A DNA stretch of 10,397 nucleotides from Cephalothrix simula (GCA_035591015.1 JAXIUW010225396.1:1-10397); one strand, 5' to 3'; positions 1-7,989 are shown, counted from the stretch's first letter. Made by a program: numbers and translations. Notes: generated by a model from the letters alone, not told the origin.

Positions 1-1431
1 GAAGAAAGAAGAAAGAAAGTAACAGGGGCATTACATAAAGTCGGTTCACAATACTTAGTATTGAGATCCGTCTTAAAAATTTACCGCCCTTTTGTTGCCA
101 TGTTTAACATTCAGGAACCTATAATCGATTGCTCGATTGCTCCAATTGCAATAGAGAAAAACGTCTATAAAATTTTATCGCTCTTCGCCCTTAGAAGCCG
201 GCTCCAGGGCAAAAAATACTTTTAAAATATTTCAAGGTCATCTTAAGGTCAAGGTCACGTAAAAAATTTGCAAAATACGCAATTTTACCTAAGCGCAGAG
301 CAGGGCCCTGGGCCCCCAATTATTTTTTCGAACTATTTATTGATGAGGGCCGCTTAAGACAGCCTTAAACTAAGTAATGTATGAGTTATACACATTAATT
401 TGATGTTATTGTATCAATTGTATATGGTTCCATGTGTATTATGCTAAATAAAAGAATATATATATGTTACAAATAAATTAATTCATTTTTCTGGTAATAG
501 GTGGCGTCTAAAAAATCAAATAACCGATTTTTTCCACTTTTCGGACTGAGAAATTTTTAAAAAGTATACGGCGACCCAGAAAACGAAGAGCGCAATGAGA
601 TATCCCTACATCTTTTAGTAATAAGAATAAAATCCACCCTCAATAATCGGTGATTCCCAATAAACGATAATCTTTAGTCATCGATATCGATAGTCGTTAC
701 CGGAAATCAATGATCGGGGATCGAAAAAATTTCAACGCTATTGGACTAATTGGGGTCATGGCATTGGGTCACGCTTCGATACACAGGAGTATGCCCTCAT
801 CTTGATTCTCAAGGAAAAAAAATTTTGTTATTGGTTTGTAATTTTTTATCCATGAAAGGTGAACGAGGTGTAATGGAGGTGAGATGCCCTCCAGTCCGTT
901 TATTTGAATACATATTGTTTATTGAATAATAGGCCTACGCAATTTATTCAGCCTACGTATTATTTCTTAAATGTCTTACCCTTGGTTTGCCTATTTGATT
1001 AAATCAAAAGGAAAAATATTTGCTTTGCCCACAATTCTCTTGATGGTATTTCATAATAAAATTCGGTATTTTAAATTTTGATAGAAATTGTTTATTCGAA
1101 TTCGGCAATAATTTTTTTATCAGAATCAAATTCCAAAATCCTTTGTCTCTCAAGAGACTGCCAAAATAATTTTTTAGGAATCAGCAAATTTATTAGAAAT
1201 TTTCCTCAGCTTAAGGCCTGTTGAACTAAGAAAAATTGCATTAGTAACTTTTTGTGACACGGCCCTAGTTCAATTTTTCATTCATCTCAAGTATGTAATC
1301 CTCTGGTGAAAGAATTATTTTAAATGGCCCGAGGCCCACAGTTCCCGTGATTTATATTTGATGCAATTCTATATACTCTACAGTGAGTCTACACTTAAAA
1401 AAATTTTAGGTTTCACAAACCTGGACTATTT
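1..1431. other. Noncoding stretch, no gene seen
   Basis: AT-rich sequence with stops in all frames. It contains a purine-rich GAAGAAAG start (1-19), the AGGTCA cluster, a GGGCCCTGGGCCC word (303-315), an ATATATATAT run near 457, and an ATCGATATCGAT palindrome near 680-691. No exon, RNA gene or complete mobile element is recognised. Confidence 0.6.
235..257 (+). promoter_or_regulatory. Three direct AGGTCA half-sites (nuclear-receptor-like)
   Basis: AGGTCA at 235-240, 246-251 and 252-257, all in the same orientation. Each has the T(N)A extension (TCAAGGTCA or TTAAGGTCA) preferred by monomeric ERR/SF-1-type receptors. The site is 5.5 kb upstream of the first coding exon, with no gene start nearby, so regulatory use is only a possibility. 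Confidence 0.25.
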
Positions 1432-1578
1432 TGGTTGTACAACTTAAAATTTTTTGGTGATGTTGAGCCTTACCAGAAGCCATTACTCAAAATTTACTGG
1501 TTGTACAACTTGAAAGTGGTAACTTGGAGCCTCACCAGAAAATTCCTAGTGCCAACACTTGAAAGTTTTTGGTTGTAC
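1432..1578 (+). repeat. Degenerate tandem repeat, 66-72 bp period
   Basis: TGGTTGTAC starts at 1432, 1498 and 1570. The first two units share TGGTTGTACAACTT, then a GAGCCT(T/C)ACCAGAA(G/A) block about 30 bp further on. Only the start of the third unit is recognisable. The repeat accounts for the short open frame across 1435-1683, which has no protein-like features. Confidence 0.6.
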
Positions 1579-1988
1579 ATTTTGGTACTTGACATATTCA
1601 AGCCTATGTTTCATAAAAGACACCATATTGGCGTTGTGACGTCATACATGCTACGGCATACCATAAGCAATATCCAAACTTAATTTAATATGGTTTATTA
1701 ATGGGTAGTCGCCACAAAACCAATGATGGTTGGGAGCAATGAGGTATAAGAGATACATGTATTATAAAGGATAATTTGCTCTAATTACAAAAATTATGTT
1801 GTCAAATATTTTAAAAAAGATCAGAATAAATGGTTCATAAATAGCACTTTATTATCATTCTAAACGTTTCACTTTAAGAATTATCTTGTTTTAAAATCGT
1901 ACACGTTTTAATCTGTACATATAGGGTATGGAGCGCGAAACGGTCGAAACCATCGATTCGTGCAGGCATGCAATTTAGCTAAATTGCT

Positions 1989-2342
1989 TGCAATTTAACT
2001 TCATTGCATTACATCCTATCCAATAGAAAAATTGAATTTTTCATTTCTGCATTCCCTGGCCTTCAATATTTGACACGTGATTTATTTTGACCTGTAAGAA
2101 AAATACATCGGATTTGGATGCAATGAAACTGCATGCAATGAAGTTAAATTGCATGCTATGAATTTCATTGCATGCAATGAGTTCTAATTGCACCAACGTG
2201 ATTCGATTGTTGAACCATGGTTTTTCATTGGTTAGCGCCAATTTATATCAACCAATGGGAAAGCTTCTAACAACAAGGTAATCCGGTTACGATGAGAACT
2301 CATTGCATGCAATGAAATTCATAGGATGCAATGAGTTCTCAT
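1989..2342. repeat. ATTGCATGCAAT-rich foldback cluster
   Basis: There are several nested inversions. A 28-bp perfect inverted repeat joins 2158-2185 and 2295-2322. An inner CATTGGTT/AACCAATG pair (2226-2233 and 2250-2257) shares almost the same centre (about 2240), with imperfect similarity between the arms throughout. A 17-bp perfect hairpin lies at 2292-2308 with 2326-2342. A 20-bp perfect inverted repeat joins 1989-2008 and 2134-2153. The palindromic word ATTGCATGCAAT occurs at 2168-2179 and 2302-2313. This suggests one or more snapback or MITE-like elements inserted into related copies. Confidence 0.75.
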
Positions 2343-3884
2343 AGAATTCATTTTATGAGTAGCAAGAGACCTTCACGCCATTGGTGTATTTTTTGTCGTC
2401 GTCTCCATTCGAGGAGTTTTATCCTTTTCATGATAGTATCGCTTCCTAACTTAAATTCACTGAGATAAAACCCTCAAGCACAAGGTTGAATTAGTTTGTT
2501 TTTCAAATGACACTCATCGTTTTTTCAAATTTTATGAAATTATGCTACAATTTTATGTGTGTTAGGCATTTTTATGTCAAGGGCAAGTTTGGAAATAATG
2601 TATATGTACATGGCGTACACTGCAATAAATTGTAAAGTAGGACTGCTTACGCTTTACAAAATCTAAGAATATCGCCAAATGGACATTTTTGATATCATCG
2701 TTAAACCTAATAGACGCAACGTTCCATCAGTGGTTCCAGCCTATTAAAAGTCCTTTATTTTTTTATTTATCAGTACATACAATGAAAAATGTCAAAAGCG
2801 CAAACATATCTTTTCATTATCTTCCGAAGAACATTACAAGGTAATCTCTCTCCTTAATCTTTTTTTGTCTTTTTTAGCAATTTTTACCATAAACAATTTG
2901 TACAGAGTAATAAAGTATGTAGTTTATTTTCGCAGTAATCACTATGTGGTTAGCTAACGATGAACACAATAGGATCTTACTTATTTTGACAGGGCTAACC
3001 GGGAACTGTATCGATCAAATTTTTCTAGTAATTTTGGATCCGAATAATCTAAAAAACCTCGAATGATCTTCATGATCGATTATCGATTTTTTCGTAGAGT
3101 ATTTTTAATTTATGTGTAACTATCACCGTATGGTGTGGACAGATGTTGCCTATAGAATGATTGATTATGCATGTAAAAATCGATTATCGTATGTTTTGGT
3201 GATACTGTATGTACCAACTACAATATGTTCTGACAGAACTGTAATTTAGGACTTTACATGTTATTATCAGTGATGGAAAGTTACATTTAAATTCAACAAT
3301 AGTTTAGGACTCAGGAGTTTTGTGGATTACTTAATCTTGGATTAATATTTAAAAGATTTTTTTTTGATATTTGAACAATTATATGGTGAGAGGATGATGA
3401 AATAATAATTAAATTTTGTTTTCTGTAAATTTTACATACGTCCAGGGAGAATATAATCACGTGGAGGTATTTTGTGCCCGTTATACTTCAAAAAATGTAC
3501 TTAGATTGAAAACTGGTTAACTAAGGCTGTTTTATGCTTGGTATCATTTAAGAATGAACTAATCTATTTTTATTAATGATTCAGTGGATTGAGTATCCAA
3601 ATGACCATATTGGCATGACGTCACAAACATCGACTATCAGGATCGAAAATAAAGATGACCACAAAATATCGCAGACGTATATATTGACGGAAAGGGCTTG
3701 GAATAAGGATTCTAAATCACTTTTTATTTTTCTTCTCATTTCTATCACTTTTTATGATAAAAAAGTGTCTGGCTATTTCGTTCATTGTTACGTCACAATG
3801 GCAGCAAATTACATGTTATGACGTCACAAATAGGCATAGCATGCATTGGTGGGAAATCTAGATGCACAGATTACCGCTTATGCA
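2343..3884. other. Noncoding stretch, no gene seen
   Basis: AT-rich sequence. ATCGATTATCG occurs twice (about 3075 and 3179). Two TGACGTCACAAA copies (3616 and 3819) lie in an otherwise unremarkable region. The 81-codon open frame beginning near 3576 has no domain-like features and starts inside a repeat-associated CCATATTGGC segment. Confidence 0.55.
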
Positions 3885-3930
3885 GGGGGGAGGGGGTTGT
3901 CAGACAACATCAGACACGGGCGGGGGTGGG
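3885..3930 (+). other. G-rich stretch with possible G-quadruplex
   Basis: Five G runs lie at 3885-3890, 3892-3896, 3918-3920, 3922-3926 and 3928-3930. The spacer is the short inverted sequence GTTGTC-A-GACAAC (3896-3908). The long central loop makes an intramolecular quadruplex possible but not certain. It marks the left edge of the GTCAGATAA repeat region. Confidence 0.4.
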
Positions 3931-3965
3931 TGTTTGTCAAATGACCAAAAGAAATTAAACGGCAT

Positions 3966-4320
3966 GTCAGATAAATTGGTAGTGTCCAGCAAATTTTGCC
4001 AAAAAATTTATCTGACGTCAGATAAATTGGGTGGTCTCTGAAAAATTTGTCTGATGTCAGATAAATTGATACCGTAGTGAACTAACGGGTTTGTATCTAT
4101 CAATTCGATCGAAAGGGGGGGGGGGTTATTGAGAGAGAAACATGAGTCTCCTTCAGACTAATAAATTGATTGTATCAAGAAAATTCTGTCGTGTAAAATA
4201 AAATTTTGGCAAAAAATGCCGCGAAAGCCAATAATTTTTGATGGGTGTTCTTGGCTAGTGTCATTTTATTTTATCTTGCGTCAGGTAAAGTGGGTGGTCT
4301 TTTGGGCCAGTGTCAGATAA
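3966..4320. repeat. Degenerate repeat array built on a GTCAGATAAATTG palindrome
   Basis: A perfect 24-bp palindrome spans 4005-4028 (core TATCTGACGTCAGATA). A near copy is at 4044-4067, and a diverged copy at 4268-4291 matches at 19 of 24 positions. Half copies GTCAGATAA lie at 3966 and 4313. The extension GTCAGATAAATTGGGTGGTCT (4017-4037) recurs as GTCAGGTAAAGTGGGTGGTC at 4280. Spacing is irregular (39 and 224 bp between full copies), so this is a decayed array or several insertions of one element rather than a regular satellite. No gene overlaps it. Confidence 0.65.
4115..4125 (+). repeat. Homopolymer run of 11 G
   Basis: An uninterrupted G run follows CGATCGAAA and precedes TTATTGAGAG. 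Mononucleotide G runs of this length are uncommon in an AT-rich genome and are likely length-polymorphic or error-prone in sequencing. Confidence 0.9.
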
Positions 4321-4460
4321 CTTTTGGTCAATATTCTTACTTATATTTGAAAATTTGGAGTGGCAACACTGTATAATATGTATATATTTCCATCCATAAT
4401 TAAATGACTACAGAGTTTACATCCATGGGGGATAGTCATCCCTTTTATACAGGAATTTAC

Positions 4461-4639
4461 CCGAGGGGTGTGTCACCCCCCAAAAAGTGTACAGGATTTC
4501 CCTTAAGATTTCAGCGAGTACAAAATTTCAAAAATTCCGAAAAAAAATCCGGAAAAAATCCGCAATCCGAAAAATAATCCAGAAAAAATCCGAATAAAAA
4601 AATCCTGTACAAAATTTTGCCGGGTGTCCGACCCCTCGG
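4461..4639. repeat. Foldback element with about 40-bp arms and an ATCC-rich loop
   Basis: The left arm at 4461-4499 starts CCGAGGGGT and ends GTACAGGATTT. The right arm at 4600-4639 starts AAATCCTGTAC and ends ACCCCTCGG. The arms are inverted copies with their ends exactly matched and several mismatches in the middle. The 100-bp loop is dominated by A-runs followed by ATCCG/ATCCA. Downstream (4639-4730), GATTTCA words continue the same composition, so the element may extend further. Confidence 0.65.
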
Positions 4640-4831
4640 ATTTCAGAATTTCATATAGATTTCAGGATTTCAAAAAGGGTCATTTCAAGATTTCGAAAAA
4701 ATTTGTACAGCATTCCCAAAGGTGAAATCCCTCGAATTTACCATTGTGATATCAGGCGTTTCTCTATAATCGAGCCACAAGAGAGGAGTAGATTGAGTCC
4801 AATGGTCCAATTTAGTACACAACCAGATGAA

Positions 4832-4920
4832 TAATACTGTAATCCAAAAATTACTATTAATTTAATAAAATTAATATCAAATTAATAATTAAATAAAAAA
4901 TCAATGAAATTAATACTGTA
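4832..4920 (+). repeat. AT-rich segment between direct repeats TAATACTGTA
   Basis: TAATACTGTA occurs at 4832-4841 and 4911-4920, each followed within two bases by CCAAAA. The intervening 69 bp is almost pure A/T with ATTAAT words. It could be a simple-sequence expansion within a duplicated segment, or a short insertion with a 10-bp target-site duplication. Confidence 0.4.
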
Positions 4921-4951
4921 CACCAAAATGGGAATGATGTTCTCCTCGAAT

Positions 4952-5690
4952 AATTCAATTCAATTCAATTTGTTTTTGTTTATACGCCATACGGCACATT
5001 ACAATATTAGTGCAGCGCAGTGCATAAGTGCAAAAAAGTGCAAACAAAAAGGCAAAGTTATATTTAAAGGATTTACAAAGTAGTATGAGTATAGATAAAA
5101 GATATACAGTTATAAAGTCAATCAGTCAATCATAAAGTGTATTTTACCAGGATAGCCTTGGCCAAGAGGCTTGTGTTGTCTGTCCGCCTTTAATTCATCA
5201 AACGATTTGATGAGATGAGCGTTAAATGAGTGAACTAAGCTTGGATAGTCAGATAATCAAACCCGTTGGCCAAGGATGGGCTAGCTTGTCATATTGGTTT
5301 TGTTTTTTGGTAGAAAACGACCAATGTTTATCAAATTTTTGGTATCAACGGATGAACACAGATCAAACAATGGCTTGTCCAACAGTTTACGTAAATATAC
5401 AGACCTATAATGATTGGAAAAGTTTGTGCATTTAAACAAAACATGGTACTCGTCATCTATTTCATCCAATTTGAATAAAATATATGTAGATTTAAATATT
5501 AACTATTTTTTTATTGAAACATCTGTTTTGTCACGTTTTGTATATCGCTTGAATTAATATCATATTCTTTGTATTGTGTTAGGAAGGCCTTTATAGTTGA
5601 TTTGATTATAGAAAATACCATTTATCTCTATGTATTTATCGTGAAAGTTTATATTCACCGTTCAAGTCATTTAAGTGGCTGAATCGTATG
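4952..5690 (-). mobile_element. 5'-truncated, decayed non-LTR retrotransposon (LINE; L2/CR1-Jockey-like)
   Basis: Read on the minus strand, the element ends in a short tandem tail (AATTC units on the + strand, i.e. repeated TTGAA, at 4952-4971) instead of poly(A). This is the usual 3' end of many L2/CR1-type LINEs. Upstream of the tail lies about 310 bp of 3'-UTR-like sequence and then the remains of the C-terminal ORF2 region (5281-5469). A second fragment in another frame (5514-about 5624) reads TIKAFLTQYKEYDINSS, resembling the segment that precedes the C-terminal cysteine/histidine motif in such ORFs. Frame changes and stops show it is dead. The 5' boundary near 5690 is an estimate; no target-site duplication was identified. 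It sits just upstream of the first coding exon in the opposite orientation. Confidence 0.68.
5281..5469 (-). pseudogene. C-terminal fragment of a LINE ORF2 (reverse transcriptase polyprotein tail)
   Basis: An open frame of about 62 codons ends at a TAG at 5281-5283. It begins DEIDDEYHVLFKCTNFSNHY and ends with a segment containing TKNLINIGRFL. LINE ORF2 proteins of the L2/CR1/Jockey group typically end with a Cys-x2-Cys pair, an acidic stretch, E-x-H-x(3-4)-C, and a final I-x-x-F/L hydrophobic segment. Here the acidic E-Y-H-x4-C part and the hydrophobic end are visible. The preceding Cys pair is absent, replaced by NLHIILFKL-like sequence, so the domain is damaged. The apparent start is a TTG, not a genuine start codon. 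Not expressed as a protein as far as can be seen. Confidence 0.65.
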
Positions 5691-5817
5691 TTTGACCTTA
5701 GTTTTTTGGTATTGTGCTTTTGTTAGTTCATGGTTGATATTAGAACTGGAATTTTTAGTGCTATTGATTTTAAGAGTGAAAATTTTTTTGTCTTTTTCTA
5801 GGTTTTTGTGAAGTCGT

Positions 5818-5866
5818 ATGTCACAAGAATCGCCCCCACCTCAATATGGGTCCGTAGGCCAACCAG
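5818..5866 (+). CDS. First coding exon of a proline/tyrosine-rich PPxY protein (N-terminus)
   Basis: A short exon that probably begins at 5802, after a strong acceptor (a T-rich tract ending in TTTTTCTAG at 5793-5801). It encodes 16 residues, MSQESPPPQYGSVGQP, plus one base of codon 17. The ATG at 5818 is chosen because a TGA lies in frame at 5809-5811 in the same exon, so this is the first possible Met. The donor is CCAG|GTAAGC (GT at 5867-5868), leaving phase 1. Residues 7-10 are PPQY, a PPxY motif of the kind bound by WW domains of Nedd4-family ubiquitin ligases. Joining to 9860-10018 keeps the frame and the composition. A noncoding first exon and the promoter presumably lie upstream and were not identified. 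If the acceptor is not used, transcription could instead start close by. No transcript evidence is available here. Confidence 0.72.
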
Positions 5867-5909
5867 GTAAGCGAAATTTTATTCGATCTTATTAATTTGT
5901 GGTAGTTCC

Positions 5910-6280
5910 GACTGGAATCCCGCAGGGTTTAGTGATAGGTCTATCACGGCTGAGCAGCCCCTTCAAAATATGCCTGCGGAAATTTTCTGCGATAGATATT
6001 GCGGTAAAATTTGCTGCTGCGGTAATCCACAACGGCAAATTATATATGACAGCGGTAATTGTCAGGTATTTTTTTTCTGTATAGTCGCAGTCGAATGATT
6101 AACTAAAAATCTCTTAGGTATTGCTTTCAAATCCTTTTTCTTGTGGTATAATACTGCTTATAACTTGCATCTGCGGTATTCAAAAATGCAAGTAGTAATT
6201 GCGGTAGCCATGCGGTATGCAAAGAGGCGGCAAGAAAATTGCGGGATTCTATCGCGGCGGATCGATTGAACTTTCCAGTC
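5910..6280. repeat. GCGGTA-rich block with short terminal inversion
   Basis: GCGGTA occurs at 6001, 6019, 6052, 6173, 6201 and 6212, with related GCGGAA, GTGGTA and GGCGGCAAG words between. The 8-mer GACTGGAA at 5910-5917 is inverted at 6273-6280, so the block may be a small degenerate mobile element lying immediately 3' of the first coding exon. The boundaries are uncertain and no coding capacity is convincing. Confidence 0.4.
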
Positions 6281-6287
6281 TGGGTTC

Positions 6288-6469
6288 CAGTGTTCCCTGT
6301 TGATTAGTGTCTTCTACGTAGTATAAAATATACATAATACAGATAGTGTGGCTTTTTCGTCGGACACTGGCAACTGGATTGTCCTATCTAATTGTACATA
6401 CCGGACACTGAACGGAGTGAACGCCGGGGAAACCGTTACACCGGAATAATATACCGGTGTGAATGCGCT
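6288..6469 (+). repeat. Tandem repeat copy 1 (about 182 bp, uninterrupted)
   Basis: This unit opens with CAGTGTTCCCTGTTGATTAG and ends just before CAGTGTCCCCTGGTGATTAG, the start of copy 2. Inside it are the landmark CAGATAGTGTGG, TTTTTCGTCGGA, CTGGCAACTGG, CCTATCTAA, GGACACTGAA and TTACACCGG. All are found in the same order in copy 2. No coding potential is evident. Confidence 0.7.
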
Positions 6470-6920
6470 CAGTGTCCCCTGGTGATTAGTGTCCTCTTCG
6501 TAAGTCTGCCTGGATGGCCGAGTGGTTAAAGGCGCTGAACTAGACGTAGGTCATGACGTCATAAAATCCTTTCGTCATGGCTGCGTGAGTTCTAGTCTTA
6601 CCTTCGGCAGATCGCGAGAGGCAGATGCTGGGTGGCTTGGTCAGCGTTAAAAAAGTGGAGCGGGGACTAGGGACTAGAGCTCAGCGCTTGCAGTGGCCCC
6701 CTTCCCTCTGGGATAAAAACCCCGATTCTTGTGGTATAGAAAATAGCGAAAGTCGATGAAATTTCATTTCATTTCGTATTATATTATATACAGATAGTAT
6801 GGATTTTTTCGTCGGATGCTGGCAATCGGCTTTTATTGTTCACCTTTCCTATCTAAATCTACATGCGGGACACTGAATGCCTAGGGGCAAGGCAATCCGT
6901 TTCACCGGTATTAATTTTTG
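6470..6920 (+). repeat. Tandem repeat copy 2, split by the SINE
   Basis: The first part (6470-6502) repeats the opening of copy 1 (GATTAGTGTCCTCTTCGTA). After the SINE, the copy resumes at about 6779 with CAGATAGTATGG, TTTTTTCGTCGGATGCTGGC, CCTATCTAAATCTACATGCG, GGGACACTGAA and TTTCACCGG. Removing the SINE and one TTCGTA gives a unit of roughly 175 bp that aligns end to end with copy 1. Homology fades near 6920. The divergence between copies indicates that the duplication is older than the SINE insertion or has drifted considerably. Confidence 0.68.
6503..6772 (+). mobile_element. tRNA-derived SINE, about 270 bp, with target-site duplication
   Basis: The 5' head looks like a type II (Ser/Leu-like) tRNA. 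The A box TGGCCGAGTGG is at 6515-6525, there is a GCC/GGC D stem, and a degenerate B box GAGTTCTAGTC is at 6587-6597 within a five-pair T stem (GTGAG/CTTAC, one wobble). The acceptor stem pairs poorly and the anticodon stem is lost. An extra hairpin CATGACG/CGTCATG (6552-6558 with 6573-6579) occupies the anticodon/variable-arm region, so this is not a working tRNA gene. A tRNA-unrelated body of about 150 bp follows, and the element ends in an ATTTC repeat tail (6761-6775). The hexamer TTCGTA flanks it at 6497-6502 and 6773-6778. The insertion interrupts the second copy of a tandem repeat, and the uninterrupted first copy shows the empty-site layout. Confidence 0.75.
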
Positions 6921-7211
6921 TACATTCATAATGTCGAACGTTCAATGCCATTTCGGATGACCACCATGCTGGCTTTATTAACCTGGCTATACCATATGTC
7001 TAAAGACGTGGATAGAAAATGAGTCCTTTGCCCAAAATTCTTTGATTTAGATCTAGAGAAAAATAGATAGGGAAGTTGATGGAATTTTCGTTATTTTTTG
7101 GTACACTATATATTGGCAGGAAGGAATTGTCTTTACTCCTTGGGCAAAAAGCCACCACCTATGTTTTAGTAAAATTGCATATTGTGAGATTATTAGCTGG
7201 GCGCGAATCCT

Positions 7212-7275
7212 AATCGCGCGGTTACATATTCGAGCGACACCAAAAGATTCGAGCGAAATATGTAATCGCGCGAAT
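7212..7275. repeat. Hairpin with 19-bp arms and internal direct repeat
   Basis: The left arm at 7212-7230 (AATCGCGCGGTTACATATT) pairs with 7257-7275 at 17 of 19 positions. The loop carries two copies of ATTCGAGCG (7228-7236 and 7247-7255), the first overlapping the end of the left arm. It lies immediately inside the left terminal inverted repeat at 7196. Confidence 0.7.
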
Positions 7276-7332
7276 CCCGGAATTCGTGCGATTTCATTAT
7301 TACGGACATTTCTTGCTTGCAATCTCAATTGT

Positions 7333-7432
7333 AAGTGATGACTCAACACACGAAAGGTTGAAAACACCCTATCGTGGCAAAATTTAAGTGAAAACTCAAC
7401 TCGTAATAGGTTGAGAGCACCCCATCTATGCA
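7333..7432 (+). repeat. Two-copy tandem repeat, about 53 bp unit
   Basis: Copy 1 begins AAGTGATGACTCAACACACG and runs to AGGTTGAAAACACCCTATC. Copy 2 begins at 7386 with AAGTGAAAACTCAACTCGTA and runs to AGGTTGAGAGCACCCCATC. Each unit contains the inverted words CTCAAC and GTTGA(G), so each can form a small hairpin. The repeat creates the repetitive look of an antisense open frame here, which I do not consider a gene. Confidence 0.65.
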
Positions 7433-7989
7433 AGAGACCTTTTCAGAGGGGAGGTATGTGATTAGAGGAGGCTATAAATTATATACATATAGTTTTACTT
7501 ACTCATTTCTATGAGAGGAATCATAATCGTGTTTACCTTTCTAAGAGGAATCTTAATAGGTATGGCTAGAATCCATTTGTTAACTTGTTGTCACAATCAT
7601 GGGGAGATTGGAATGGAATGTATACAATGGGTAGCGGTTCAGTTTTATTTTATTGCACCCGTTACGAGGCAGGGCCCCCTTAGCCAGCATCGCCAGCCTC
7701 CACAAGCCTAGAGAAGAGGTATGAGTAGTTTTTCTTGCCATGGAGTTCGTAAGCAGAATTTTTTGACAATCAGCGTGTATATTTCGGAAAAAGAAAACGG
7801 AGTAGAGATGGTCGATTTGGCAACATAGACAGCCCACTAATTTCGCAATTAATTTTTTTTCAATTAGGGATTGAGGTACACGTGGTCAAAAATCAAAATG
7901 AGCTGGGAACATGGAATTAGGAACGCCCTATGAAGATCTCGTTGTTGAGTTGAACTGTGGAATTTTGGCACAAATTCCGAATTCGCAGT

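Noticed and set aside
450-480. AATAAA-type polyadenylation signal of an upstream gene
   Set aside because: AAATAAA words are expected by chance in this composition and no upstream coding exon is present.
1960-2345. CRISPR-like array from repeated ATGCAATGA words
   Set aside because: Repeats are irregularly spaced, in both orientations and self-palindromic, and the surrounding DNA is eukaryotic.
2773-2839. Possible small exon between an acceptor-like TTTATCAG and a donor-like CAAG|GTAATC
   Set aside because: The segment has a short ATG frame but no protein-like features, cannot be linked to the PPxY gene, and such site pairs are common in AT-rich DNA.
3576-3821. 81-codon plus-strand open frame
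   Set aside because: No recognisable domain, composition typical of random AT-rich sequence, and it overlaps the repeat-associated CCATATTGGC/TGACGTCA segments.
6503-6612. Functional tRNA-Ser/Leu gene
   Set aside because: The anticodon stem is missing, the acceptor stem is only partly paired and the B box is degenerate; the 3' body and ATTTC tail show it is a SINE.
7053-7433. 126-codon minus-strand open frame
   Set aside because: It runs across the 53-bp tandem repeat and the 7212-7275 hairpin, has a translation that simply mirrors those repeats, shows no domain or splice-site logic, and lies in an intron on the opposite strand.
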